This document shows, in pieces, positions 15,670 through 23,014 of a stretch of 48,066 nt of DNA. Below the pieces are notes generated by a model, which was not told the DNA's origin, searched no databases, and was given only the letters and a program-made list of their open reading frames with translations. The position numbers and the translations under genes are program-made. Source of the stretch: Sinosporangium siamense (GTDB lineage Bacteria > Actinomycetota > Actinomycetes > Streptosporangiales > Streptosporangiaceae); NCBI RefSeq assembly GCF_016863435.1, contig NZ_BOOW01000060.1, positions 1-48,066 of the forward strand, written 5' to 3'. The stretch's first letter is position 1; each line of letters opens with the position of its first letter.

Positions 15670-17994
15670 ATGTCTCCATGGAGGAACCCCTCTCAGGGCC
15701 GGTCCGCGACCATCGGCAGGCTGTCCGCCACTATCGAGCGGCTGCGTGCGGAGATCGCGCAGGCCCAGCACGCCGCCGAAGGGCGGGCGCTGATCGAGCT
15801 CGCCAAGGGCATCCTGGTCGAGCGGCTGCGCTGCGGCCCCACCGAGGCCGCGCTCCAGCTCACCGCGCTCGCCGCCCAGGCCGGGGTGTCCAAGCTTGAG
15901 CTGGCCGCCGACCTCATCAACCAGGCCGCCCAGGACCGCGTCGCCCACGTGGCACGCGAACTCCTCCTGGCCGAGGGCGGGCAATCGGTCGCGGTGCAGT
16001 TGCGGGAGGCCGAAAGCGGCATCCTGGGCGCCGCCGACAGCCAGACGGTGGCCGAGTCGCTGCTGGAGCACGCGCTGACACCGCTCGGCGCGTGCTCCGT
16101 CGCCCTGTGGGCGGCAGGGGCCGACGCCTCACTCACCCTGGTGGGCTTCGCCGGGCACAGTGTGGAAGAGGCGAGAAGGTGGCGTTATGTGCCACCCGGG
16201 GTGCCGACGCCCGCGCGGCGTGCCCTTATGGAGCGTCGCGCGATGTGGTTCACCGACCTCGGCGAGTCGACTCTGCCGTCCATCGGCCACCGCCAAGGAG
16301 TGCGGGCCGGGCGTGTCGCGGTGCCCGCCGGCACCGGCGGGCGCATCCTCGGCGTCCTGGAGATCGGCTGGCCGGAGCCGCTGGAAGAGCAGCCCGCGCC
16401 GATCCACCGCCAGATTGAGGCGCTCGCCGAACTCTGCGCCCGCACGCTGGAGGACCACGCCGCCCAGCCTCCCCACGGGCCCGACGTGGCCGAGCTCGTC
16501 GAACTCGCCGACGCGCTCACCGACCCGGCCCTGGTGCTCCGCCCCGAGGTCGACGCCGACGGGCAGCTGACCGACTTCCGCATCCACCACGCGAACCCGC
16601 GCTTCGCCGACCCCGCCGGGCGGCCCCGCACCCAGGTCGCCGGCGCCCGTCTACTGGAGGCATATCCGGCGGCGGGCGAAGAGGGCGGCCTGTTCGACAA
16701 CATCATGCACGTCCACGCCACCGGGCTGGCCTTCAGCGCCGACAACATGATCCTCACCGCGCTCATCGACAACGTGCCGGTGACCAGCGTGGCCGGTGTC
16801 AGCGTCACCCGCCACGGCGACTGCGTGCTGCTGATCTGGCGGGTGCAGGACGAGTCGCTCAGGCTCGCCAATCTGCTGCAGCACTCCCAGCGGCTCGGCC
16901 GGATCGGCGGCTTCGAAGAAGACGCCCAAAGCGGTGAGATCACCTGGAACAGCCAGCTCTACGAACTCCACGGCCTGGAACCCGGCGACCGGCCCATCCC
17001 GCTGGAGAACCTCCGCGAGCACGCCCACCCCGACGACGCCGACGCCATCGCGCGTTTCCTGCGCACCGTGCTCCACCACAGGCGGCCCGCCTCCGCCTCC
17101 CTGAGGCTGCGCCGCCCCGACGGGAACGTCCGGCACATCCGCGTCGTCGCCGAACCCGTCTTCGACGCGGGCAACCGGCTGCTCGCCGTACGCGGAGCCC
17201 ACCAGGACGTCTCCGCTCAACACTGGACCGAGGTCGCCCTGGCCGCCACCCGCGACCAACTCGCCCACTCCGAGCAGCAGGCGGCCGAACGCAACCGGCT
17301 CACCCTGCAACTCCAGCACGCCATCATGCCCCCAACTCAGGCTGGGGTGGAGGCGTTCGGCCTCAACATCGCGGTCCGCTACCGGCCCGCCGAGGAAGGC
17401 CACCTAGTGGGCGGCGACTGGTACGACGCGGTCGTGCTGCCGTCGAAGAAGGTCCTGCTGTCGGTCGGCGACGTCGCCGGGCACGGCATCAAGGCGGCCA
17501 CCGGCATGGTCGTGCTCCGCAACGCCCTGCGCGGCCTCGCCACCACCGGTGCCGGCCCCGCCCAGCTCATGGGCTGGCTCAACCTCGTCACCCACAACCT
17601 GACCGACCCCGTCACGGCCACCGCCATCTGCTGCCTCTACGACCCCGAGACCCGCGAACTCCGCTGGGCCAGGGCGGGCCACCTGCCACCGGTCCTGGTC
17701 CGCGACGGCGTGGCCGAGGAGGTGCCGCTGATCGGCGGGCTGATGCTGGGCGTGATCTCCGACGTCGAATACGAGGAGTCAGCCGTACGGCTTGAGCCGG
17801 GGGACACCTTGTTCATGTACACCGACGGCCTGGTCGAACGGCGCGACATCGCACTGGAGCGGGCGCAGGAACACCTCCTCGCCACGTTGAAGCAGCTCGA
17901 CACCGACCTGGAGCGAAGCCTCGACCGGATCCTCACGCACAGCATCTCCGACACCGACGACGACACCTGCCTCATCGGGGTGGAGGTGCTCTAG
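15670..17994 (+). CDS. ANTAR-GAF-PAS-SpoIIE (PP2C) phosphatase
   Basis: A 774-residue regulator. The N-terminal ANTAR-like helices (residues about 20-85: ALIELAKGILVERLRCGPTEAALQL) are followed by a GAF-like domain (about 105-265), two PAS-like regions (about 285-385 and 405-510, FEEDAQSGEITWNSQLYELHGLEPGDR) and a C-terminal SpoIIE/PP2C serine phosphatase (about 560-774) with acid motifs GGDWYDAVVL, SVGDVAGHGIKAA and MYTDGLVERRD. Such proteins usually dephosphorylate anti-anti-sigma factors. It lies 9 bases after the hybrid kinase, so the two form one operon; the kinase may feed a signal to this protein. Its stop overlaps that of the convergent barstar gene by the shared CTAG. Confidence 0.9.
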   Translation: MSPWRNPSQGRSATIGRLSATIERLRAEIAQAQHAAEGRALIELAKGILVERLRCGPTEAALQLTALAAQAGVSKLELAADLINQAAQDRVAHVARELLLAEGGQSVAVQLREAESGILGAADSQTVAESLLEHALTPLGACSVALWAAGADASLTLVGFAGHSVEEARRWRYVPPGVPTPARRALMERRAMWFTDLGESTLPSIGHRQGVRAGRVAVPAGTGGRILGVLEIGWPEPLEEQPAPIHRQIEALAELCARTLEDHAAQPPHGPDVAELVELADALTDPALVLRPEVDADGQLTDFRIHHANPRFADPAGRPRTQVAGARLLEAYPAAGEEGGLFDNIMHVHATGLAFSADNMILTALIDNVPVTSVAGVSVTRHGDCVLLIWRVQDESLRLANLLQHSQRLGRIGGFEEDAQSGEITWNSQLYELHGLEPGDRPIPLENLREHAHPDDADAIARFLRTVLHHRRPASASLRLRRPDGNVRHIRVVAEPVFDAGNRLLAVRGAHQDVSAQHWTEVALAATRDQLAHSEQQAAERNRLTLQLQHAIMPPTQAGVEAFGLNIAVRYRPAEEGHLVGGDWYDAVVLPSKKVLLSVGDVAGHGIKAATGMVVLRNALRGLATTGAGPAQLMGWLNLVTHNLTDPVTATAICCLYDPETRELRWARAGHLPPVLVRDGVAEEVPLIGGLMLGVISDVEYEESAVRLEPGDTLFMYTDGLVERRDIALERAQEHLLATLKQLDTDLERSLDRILTHSISDTDDDTCLIGVEVL

Positions 17995-18368
17995 GCGATC
18001 GTCGAGTCCGCCAGGGCGTCGCCGACCCTCGCGCGCAGGGCGTCCTCATGGCCGGGGGCCGCAGACAGCGTCACGGTCAGGCCCCCGACCAGGGTCAGGG
18101 CGTCCAGCAACGTGGTGAACTGGTGGGGCGGCTCGTCGGCCAGCAACTCCTCGGCGTGGGCCACGATCAGGGTGACAGGGCCCTCGTCCGTCGCATCGGT
18201 CAGGCAGTCGACCAGGGCGTCCCAGTTGTGGCCGAAGTAGTCGGGGAAGGCCAGCAACTCCGCGATCTCGGTGAACAGGGCGGCAGCCGTACGGCAGTCG
18301 CGAGCGTCGAGGACGGCGGGCGGCGGGGCGGTGGTCACCGTCAGCCAGGGTGGCAGCGGCCGGGTCAT
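17991..18368 (-). CDS. Barstar-family ribonuclease inhibitor
   Basis: A 125-residue barstar-like protein (family length about 90-130). The signature FPDYFGHNWDALVDCLTD lies near residues 48-65; the first part holds LDARDCRTAAALFTEIAELL. ATG 18368 begins two bases after the stop of the secreted RNase gene, so the inhibitor is made with the enzyme; it stays in the cytoplasm and protects against the enzyme before export, as barstar does for barnase. The upstream in-frame codons to 18413 lie within the RNase gene. The stop shares the CTAG with the opposing phosphatase gene. Confidence 0.9.
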   Translation of the reverse strand: MTRPLPPWLTVTTAPPPAVLDARDCRTAAALFTEIAELLAFPDYFGHNWDALVDCLTDATDEGPVTLIVAHAEELLADEPPHQFTTLLDALTLVGGLTVTLSAAPGHEDALRARVGDALADSTIA

Positions 18369-18370
18369 GG

Positions 18371-18766
18371 TTACATCTTGTAGAAGTCGTTGTAGTGATC
18401 GGGGGAGAACCACACCGTGCCGGTGCCGGAGTCCCGCACGAGCCGGTAGGCGTCACGCCGGGCTCCCTGCCGCCGCGGGTTCACGTCGTATTCGTAGTAG
18501 ACGCCTCCGGCGGGAAGCTGGCGGTTGAGGTTGCGGTAACGACCGCCGGAGAAGTTGGCCTGCCCGTAGGGCCAGGCGTGCCAGGCACGTGTCGTCGGGT
18601 AGCCCAGCCTGCCCCAGCCGCTGTTCGCGGTGTATGCCGCGGGACAGTCACGGTGGGTGCAGGCCGGGTGAACGGTCGCCGCCGCGGGCGCGGCCCCACC
18701 GACCGGAACGGCCAGGGCCGCCGCGGCCACCACCACGGCCAGTCGAAGGCGCAGGGCAGCCGGCAC
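18371..18766 (-). CDS. Secreted guanyl-specific ribonuclease (RNase Sa/barnase type)
   Basis: A 131-residue protein: signal peptide (LAVVVAAAALAVPVGGAAPAAA, cleavage near residue 30) and a ribonuclease N1/T1-fold domain of about 100 residues. The expected catalytic residues are in the right order: Glu in YYEYDV, Arg in ARRDAYRLVRD, and His in SPDHYNDFYKM at the end, as in RNase Sa. Two Cys residues (CTHRDC) sit near the mature N-terminus. The GTG start at 18766 follows a strong GAGGAGG. The barstar gene lies two bases downstream. A digestive or competitive exported nuclease is likely. Confidence 0.92.
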   Translation of the reverse strand: MPAALRLRLAVVVAAAALAVPVGGAAPAAATVHPACTHRDCPAAYTANSGWGRLGYPTTRAWHAWPYGQANFSGGRYRNLNRQLPAGGVYYEYDVNPRRQGARRDAYRLVRDSGTGTVWFSPDHYNDFYKM

Positions 18767-18840
18767 AGGTCCTCCTCGTCGAGGAAATCAGCACGGACCC
18801 TGATGATTGCCCTCCGTGGCGACTGTCAAACCCTCAGTAG

Positions 18841-19195
18841 TCACTCCTGGTGGAACTCGTGGGTGACCTCGATCAACCCGACGATGTTCGCGTTGAAGGC
18901 CGGGAGGTTTTGCGGGCACCCACAACTCAAGGATCGTCCGCCCGCCTGCCTGCCGCACGGGATAACGCTCCAGGAACTCCGTCCGCACCTCGAACCGGGT
19001 CACGTAGCCGGCTCCGGAGTGCGGGACGTTCCAGTCGCGGGCGATCTTGACGGCGTAGTCCTCGTTGAGCACCGGGTAGAAGATCGGCTGCTCCGGCAGC
19101 CGCGGCGGCCACTCCCGCCAGCCGCTCCGCCGCACCAGCTCCAGCTCCTCCGGGCCGGCCGGCCGCCACAAGATCGTCGTCTCCATGCGCGGCAT
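18841..19195 (-). pseudogene. Frameshifted gene of the 'ADP-ribosylation/crystallin J1' annotated family
   Basis: The first 90 residues (METTILWRPAGPEELELV, GWREWPPRLPEQPIFYPV, KIARDWNVPHSGAGYVTRFEV) match a small actinobacterial family usually labelled ADP-ribosylation/crystallin J1. After LELWVPA the frame runs into RQREHRR-type sequence, while the +1 frame reads NLPAFNANIVGLIEVTHEF and stops at 18841, the expected family end. The shift lies at a four-base run (18908-18911). Two bases seem to be missing from a GAA codon. Either a real mutation or a sequencing slip. ATG 19195 follows GGAAAG; the biochemical role is unknown. Confidence 0.75.
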
Positions 19196-19285
19196 TCTTC
19201 CGCTTTCCGGATGAGAATCCCGCTGAATATCGCCGGTGGGCTTCCACCGTAAGGCTCGGCCGTGTGCGACGCCGGAGGGAGCCTG

Positions 19286-19315
19286 AGCCCGGCGCCCCGC
19301 TCGGGGCGCCGGGCT
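19286..19315 (-). terminator. Intrinsic terminator after isochorismatase-like gene
   Basis: Perfect 13-bp stem AGCCCGGCGCCCC / GGGGCGCCGGGCT (19286-19298 and 19303-19315) with a 4-base loop, 6 bases beyond the minus-strand stop at 19322. Confidence 0.8.
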
Positions 19316-19321
19316 TGCGGG

Positions 19322-19966
19322 CTAGCCGGCGTTGCTCGCGGCGGCGTGACTGGCGGTCACGGCGCCGTAGAAGGGCATCGCCAGGCTGCTGAAGACGTCG
19401 GCGGTGCCGCGACCGCCGGGGCTCTTCCAGTCGCGCAGCAGTTCGGAGATGACGCCGACGGTGCTGTTGAGGGTGGCTCCGGCGTGCTGCAGGCGCAGCA
19501 GGGAGGTCTCGCGGGCGAGCTTGTTGGTCGTGCCGGAGGCGTCCAGGACGGAGTGGACCTTGTAGCCGAGGCCGAGGGCGGACAGGGAGGCGAACATCAG
19601 GCAGACGTCGGTGATGACGCCGGCGATGACGAGGTTGGGGCGGTTCATGGCGCTGACGGCGGCCTCGAAGGCGGGGTCTTCGAAGGCGTCGACCTCGCCG
19701 CTGCGGTGGATGATCGGCGTGCCCTCGGGGAGTTCGGCGACGAGTTCCGGCAGGAGGGGGCCGTTGGGGCCCTGCGGCGCGGAGGTGGTGGCGACCACGG
19801 GGAGGCCGAAGACCTTGGCGGTGCGGGCGAGGGCCTGGGCGTTGCGGCGGACCTGGTTCTGGTCGTGGTCCTGCACGCCGAGGATGAGGCCGGTCTGGTG
19901 GTCGACCAGCAGGATGCCGGTGTTGTCGGGGGTGAGGCGGTCGGTCAGATAACCGTTGGTACTCAT
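19322..19966 (-). CDS. Isochorismatase-family cysteine hydrolase (YcaC-like)
   Basis: A 214-residue alpha/beta hydrolase of the cysteine-hydrolase (isochorismatase) superfamily. The catalytic Asp is in ILLVDHQTGLIL (near residue 22) and the catalytic Cys in NLVIAGVITDVCLMFASLSAL, with the usual cis-peptide-type context. LARTAKVFGLPVVATTSAPQGPNGPLLPEL and the long C-terminus resemble YcaC, an octameric enzyme of unknown physiological substrate, rather than true isochorismatases. ATG 19966 is used; the codons further upstream are not protein-like. A matching operator (19995-20009) lies just before it and before the MarR gene, so it is probably derepressed by the MarR ligand. Confidence 0.88.
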   Translation of the reverse strand: MSTNGYLTDRLTPDNTGILLVDHQTGLILGVQDHDQNQVRRNAQALARTAKVFGLPVVATTSAPQGPNGPLLPELVAELPEGTPIIHRSGEVDAFEDPAFEAAVSAMNRPNLVIAGVITDVCLMFASLSALGLGYKVHSVLDASGTTNKLARETSLLRLQHAGATLNSTVGVISELLRDWKSPGGRGTADVFSSLAMPFYGAVTASHAAASNAG

Positions 19967-19994
19967 GTCCTGCTGTTCCCTTCTAGGCGGTTTG

Positions 19995-20009
19995 TTGCTT
20001 GCGCAAACA
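19995..20009. promoter_or_regulatory. Candidate MarR operator upstream of isochorismatase-like gene
   Basis: TTGCTTGCGCAAACA, 29 bases before the start. It matches 12 of 15 bases of the element before the MarR gene (20553-20567), giving a shared pattern TTGCNTGCGNANACA. Confidence 0.6.
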
Positions 20010-20058
20010 TCTAAACCCTTTGGGTGGGATGCGCATTCCGCCCGTAGTGTGAGCCTCG

Positions 20059-20538
20059 TCACACCTCCGTGTCGCACCCCCGGCCGTGGTCCTCCGCCGA
20101 CAACCGGCCCAGCACACCCTGGAGCCCCAGCAGCTCCGCCGGGTCGAGCCTGTCGGCGAACATGTGCTCCACCACCTCGGCGTTCGTCCGCACCGCCGCC
20201 CGCAGCAGCGTGCGGCCCTCGTCGGTGAGGCGGATCAGCGCTCCCCGCTGATCGCTCTCGATCGGCTCACGCGACACCAGACCCCGCAGCGCCAGCCGGT
20301 CCGCCATCCGGCTCACCGCGCTCTGCGTCAGTACGACGCGCTCCTTGAGATCCTTCAGCCGGGTGCCGTCCAGCGGGATGTTCACCAGCAGGTCGAACTC
20401 GCTCACCGACAGCCGGTGCCGCGCGTCGAGCTCACGCCCGATCCCGGCCAGCACCGCGTTGTGGACCTCCATGAACGACCGCCACACCCCGACCTTGAGC
20501 GACCTCGACACCTTTGTCACGTCGTCAGTGTTCGCCAT
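20059..20538 (-). CDS. MarR-family transcriptional regulator
   Basis: A 159-residue winged-helix repressor. Residues about 35-100 hold the DNA-binding part (LSVSEFDLLVNI, LKERVVLTQSAVSRMADRLALRGLVSREP, DQRGALIRLTDEGRTLL), the canonical MarR layout. ATG 20538 follows GAGGA at eight bases; the long upstream frame is not coding. It is transcribed towards the isochorismatase-like gene 92 bases downstream and is divergent from the GNAT gene. Similar 15-base elements precede both MarR and the hydrolase, so autoregulation plus control of the hydrolase is likely. The ligand is unknown; phenolic compounds are common for the family. Confidence 0.92.
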   Translation of the reverse strand: MANTDDVTKVSRSLKVGVWRSFMEVHNAVLAGIGRELDARHRLSVSEFDLLVNIPLDGTRLKDLKERVVLTQSAVSRMADRLALRGLVSREPIESDQRGALIRLTDEGRTLLRAAVRTNAEVVEHMFADRLDPAELLGLQGVLGRLSAEDHGRGCDTEV

Positions 20539-20552
20539 ATCCGTTTCCTCAC

Positions 20553-20567
20553 TTGCATGCGTACACA
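20553..20567. promoter_or_regulatory. Candidate MarR autoregulatory operator
   Basis: TTGCATGCGTACACA, 14 bases before the MarR start and in the gap shared with the divergent GNAT gene. It is the partner of the 19995-20009 element. Confidence 0.6.
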
Positions 20568-20617
20568 ACATTCTCCCGAGTCCGGCAAATGCAGGTCCCA
20601 ACCGACCCGGGAGGCTC

Positions 20618-21046
20618 GTGCCGTACGGAAAATCCGGATGCGTGGCGCGAGACCCCGGTGCGAGACTGCCCGGCGTGGACAGGGAACTGCGTGCGATGCA
20701 GGAGCTCTGCGCGCACATCTGGACCCCGGGTTCCCAGTGGCACATCGGCGGCCTCGCCTGGGCACGCACGCAGCATGCGGGCAGAGAGTGGCCGACCATG
20801 GTGTGGCTGGACCAGGCGAACCGGACCGCGGAGATCGAGCCCGCCGGGACCGCCCCGGCCGACAGGCGGCGCGGCCTGGCCCGCGCCGTCTGCCTCGCCG
20901 CACTGCGCGCCGCCCGCGAGGCGGGGGCGGAGTCCGCCGTCGTCACCCCGCGGGGCGACGACGGCCACCCGATCCCGGCCCGGCTCTATCGGAGCCTGGG
21001 CTTCCGCGAGCGGGGGAGGAGTGTGCTCTTTCGCGCGGGGACTTAG
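20618..21046 (+). CDS. Shortened GNAT-family N-acetyltransferase
   Basis: A 142-residue protein with GNAT features: ELCAHIWTPGSQWHIGGLAWARTQH near the N-terminus, the acetyl-CoA loop RRRGLARAVCLAALRAAREAG, and the C-terminal PARLYRSLGFRERGRSVLF. Related proteins have a longer middle region; here TMVWLDQANRTAEIEPAG joins almost directly to the CoA-binding loop, so about 100 residues normally found between them appear to be absent. It may be an internally deleted, possibly inactive, copy. The start is uncertain: GTG 20618 with GGGAGG three bases upstream is used. The reading frame is open for several hundred bases upstream, but that part is antisense to the MarR gene. Confidence 0.6.
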   Translation: MPYGKSGCVARDPGARLPGVDRELRAMQELCAHIWTPGSQWHIGGLAWARTQHAGREWPTMVWLDQANRTAEIEPAGTAPADRRRGLARAVCLAALRAAREAGAESAVVTPRGDDGHPIPARLYRSLGFRERGRSVLFRAGT

Positions 21047-21173
21047 CCGTGGTGAAAGTCCTTGCGGGGTGCAGCCGGGCCATCCGGTCGTTCGGGTCAC
21101 TAGAGGCGCGGTCCGGGGGCGGGAAGATCTTCGCCGGGGGCTGTGGTTGCATGATCTGGGAGGGGTGAGAGCC

Positions 21174-21827
21174 ATGAAGGTGTTTCTGATCGGTGCCGCC
21201 GGAGGTATCGGGCGGCGGCTTACCCGGTTGCTCGCCGCTCGCGGTGATCTGGTGACCGGCATGCATCGCGAGTCCGCGCAGGCCGAGACCGTGCGGGCGG
21301 CGGGGGCGGCGCCGCTGGCCGGGGATCTCATCTACGACTCGATGGAGGACCTCGCGCAGAAGTTCGGCGGGCACGACGCGGTGGTGTTCTCGGCCGGGGC
21401 TCACGGGACCGGGATGGACAAGACCACCGCGATCGACGGCTGGGGGCTGGAGAAGGCGGCCGCCGCGGCTGCCGAGGCGGGGGTCTCGCGGTTCGTGCTG
21501 GTGTCGGCCTTTCCCGAGGCGGGGCGTGACCGGGAGACGACCGAGGGCTTCGAGCACTACATGAAGGTCAAGAAGGCCGCCGACGCGCACCTCGCCGGCA
21601 CCGACCTAGACTGGCTCATCGTCCGGCCGGGCACCCTGCTCGACGAGCCCGGCACCGGCCGGGTCACCGCCGGGCCCGCGCTCGAATACGGCTCCGTGCC
21701 CCGCGACGACGTCGCGGCCTTCATCGACGCCGCCCTCCACGAGCCCGCACTGAACCGGGTCATCATCGAACTCACCACCGGCGACACCCCCGTCGCCGAA
21801 GCCGTGGCCCGGCTGGCAAGACGCTGA
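21174..21827 (+). CDS. NAD(P)H-binding SDR-like protein
   Basis: A 217-residue Rossmann-fold protein of the atypical short-chain dehydrogenase type (NmrA/HSCARG- and YhfK-like). The dinucleotide motif is VFLIGAAGGIGRRLTRLLAARG (residues 3-24); DAVVFSAGAHG and RFVLVSAFPEAG follow, then HYMKVKKAADAHLAGTDLDWLIVRPGTLLDEPGTG. These proteins usually lack the full SDR catalytic tetrad and act as redox sensors or reductases of small quinones. ATG 21174 is preceded by GGAGGGG. A hairpin terminator follows the stop. No pathway partner is evident. Confidence 0.88.
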   Translation: MKVFLIGAAGGIGRRLTRLLAARGDLVTGMHRESAQAETVRAAGAAPLAGDLIYDSMEDLAQKFGGHDAVVFSAGAHGTGMDKTTAIDGWGLEKAAAAAAEAGVSRFVLVSAFPEAGRDRETTEGFEHYMKVKKAADAHLAGTDLDWLIVRPGTLLDEPGTGRVTAGPALEYGSVPRDDVAAFIDAALHEPALNRVIIELTTGDTPVAEAVARLARR

Positions 21828-21846
21828 CGCTCAGCTTGCTCCACCG

Positions 21847-21869
21847 CGGATCCCGCGGCGCGGGATCCG
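21847..21869 (+). terminator. Hairpin terminator after SDR-like gene
   Basis: Perfect 10-bp stem CGGATCCCGC / GCGGGATCCG (21847-21856 and 21860-21869) with a GGC loop, 20 bases after the stop; no T run. Confidence 0.6.
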
Positions 21870-21898
21870 GGGGTATTCGGTTGAGTACCCTCGCCGGT

Positions 21899-22885
21899 AT
21901 GGGGGAGAAGGTGGATCTGGAGCAGTTCCGGGTGGAGTTGACTGGTTACTGCTACCGGATGCTGGGGGCGCCGTTTGAGGCGGAGGATGCCGTGCAGGAG
22001 ACGCTGGTGCGGGCCTGGCGGGGCATCGACACGTTTGACGAGGCGCGGGGGGCGTTGCGGACGTGGGTCTATCGGATCGCGACCAACGTCTGTGTCGACA
22101 TGTTGCGCGGAGCTCGGCGACGGGCGAGGGTGCTGGACTTCGAGCCGCAACCGCCGCCCGGGGGTGAGCTCGGGGTGCCGTTGCCGGAGAGTGCCTGGGT
22201 GTGGCCGGTGCCGGATGGGCGGGTGGTGCCGGTGGGGGCCGATCCCGCGGAGGAGGTGTTGTTGCGGGACTCGATCCGGCTCGCGTTCGTGGCGGCGCTC
22301 CAGCGGTTGTCGCCGCGGCAGCGGGCGGTGCTGATCCTGCGGGATGTGCTGTGCTGGCGGGCCGAGGAGGTGGCCAGGCTGCTGGAGGCCTCGACGGCGT
22401 CGGTCAACAGCGCGTTGCAGCGGGCCCGGGCCACGCTCCGGGAGGCCCGGGTCGCGCCCGGGGAGCCGCTGGACGAGGAGGGGCGGCGGCTCCTCGCCCG
22501 CTACTGCGACGCCTTCGAGCGGCACGACGTCGAGGCCATGGTGGCGCTGCTGCACGAGGACGCCACGACCACCATGCCTCCGTTCCTGTGGTGGATGCGC
22601 GGCCGGGAGGAGATCCGGCGCATGCAGCTCGCCGCCGGCCGGCCGTGCGCGGGGGCGCGGCTGGTGCCGGCGACGGCCAGTGGCTCCCCGGCGTTCGGGC
22701 ACTACATGCCGACCGGCCCCGGCGGCGAGCTGCAGCCATTCGCACTGGTGGTGGTCACGATCTCCGGGGAGTTGATCGCCGAGCTGACGACCTACCTCGG
22801 CGCCGGCCGCCTGTTCCCGATGTTCGGCCTGCCCGCGACTCCGCCGCCCCGGGGAGAGTACGGCGGAGCCACTAGGGCACGGTGA
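21899..22885 (+). CDS. ECF-type sigma factor with SnoaL-like C-terminal domain (SigX5-like)
   Basis: A 328-residue sigma-70-family protein. Region 2 is at about residues 8-75 (GYCYRMLGAPFEAEDAVQETLVRAW, RTWVYRIATNVCVDMLRG), region 4 at about 125-180 (LQRLSPRQRAVLILRDVLCWRAEEVARLLEASTASVNSALQRAR), and a SnoaL-like domain fills residues 195-320 (YCDAFERHDVEAMVALLHEDATTTMPPF, WMRGREEIRRM). Such fused sigma factors act without a classical anti-sigma; the C-terminal fold modulates activity. ATG 21899 lacks a good ribosome site; TTG 21881 is an alternative. The last codons (after ELTTYLGAGRLFPMFGLP) and the stop lie in a local duplication of the neighbouring gene tail, so the C-terminus differs from what is usual. 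Confidence 0.88.
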   Translation: MGEKVDLEQFRVELTGYCYRMLGAPFEAEDAVQETLVRAWRGIDTFDEARGALRTWVYRIATNVCVDMLRGARRRARVLDFEPQPPPGGELGVPLPESAWVWPVPDGRVVPVGADPAEEVLLRDSIRLAFVAALQRLSPRQRAVLILRDVLCWRAEEVARLLEASTASVNSALQRARATLREARVAPGEPLDEEGRRLLARYCDAFERHDVEAMVALLHEDATTTMPPFLWWMRGREEIRRMQLAAGRPCAGARLVPATASGSPAFGHYMPTGPGGELQPFALVVVTISGELIAELTTYLGAGRLFPMFGLPATPPPRGEYGGATRAR

Positions 22886-23014
22886 CGTGGTCGAAGGCCA
22901 ATGCGGGGGTGGGCTGGGGCGCGCCGGGCGCCTGTTCCCGATGGTCGGCCTGCCCGGCGGCCTGGGTTAGGGCACGGTCACGTGGTCGAAGGCCAAGGCC
23001 GGGGTGGGCTGGGG
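22801..23014. repeat. Imperfect tandem duplication spanning two convergent gene tails
   Basis: Unit 1 (22801-22919) and unit 2 (22922-23014) each contain the sigma-gene tail segment CCTGTTCCCGATG followed by the tail of the 571-aa operon protein (TAGGGCACGGT.ACGTGGTCGAAGG region). Offset is 121 bases at the start and 95 at the end, so unit 1 has about 26 extra bases between the two parts. In unit 2 the sigma frame would read AGRLFPMVGLPGGLG and stop at the TAG shared with the operon gene, probably the ancestral arrangement. Confidence 0.85.

Noticed and set aside
14347-16071. 574-codon minus-strand frame opposite the kinase and phosphatase genes
   Set aside because: Antisense artefact of high GC; the plus-strand domains are unambiguous.
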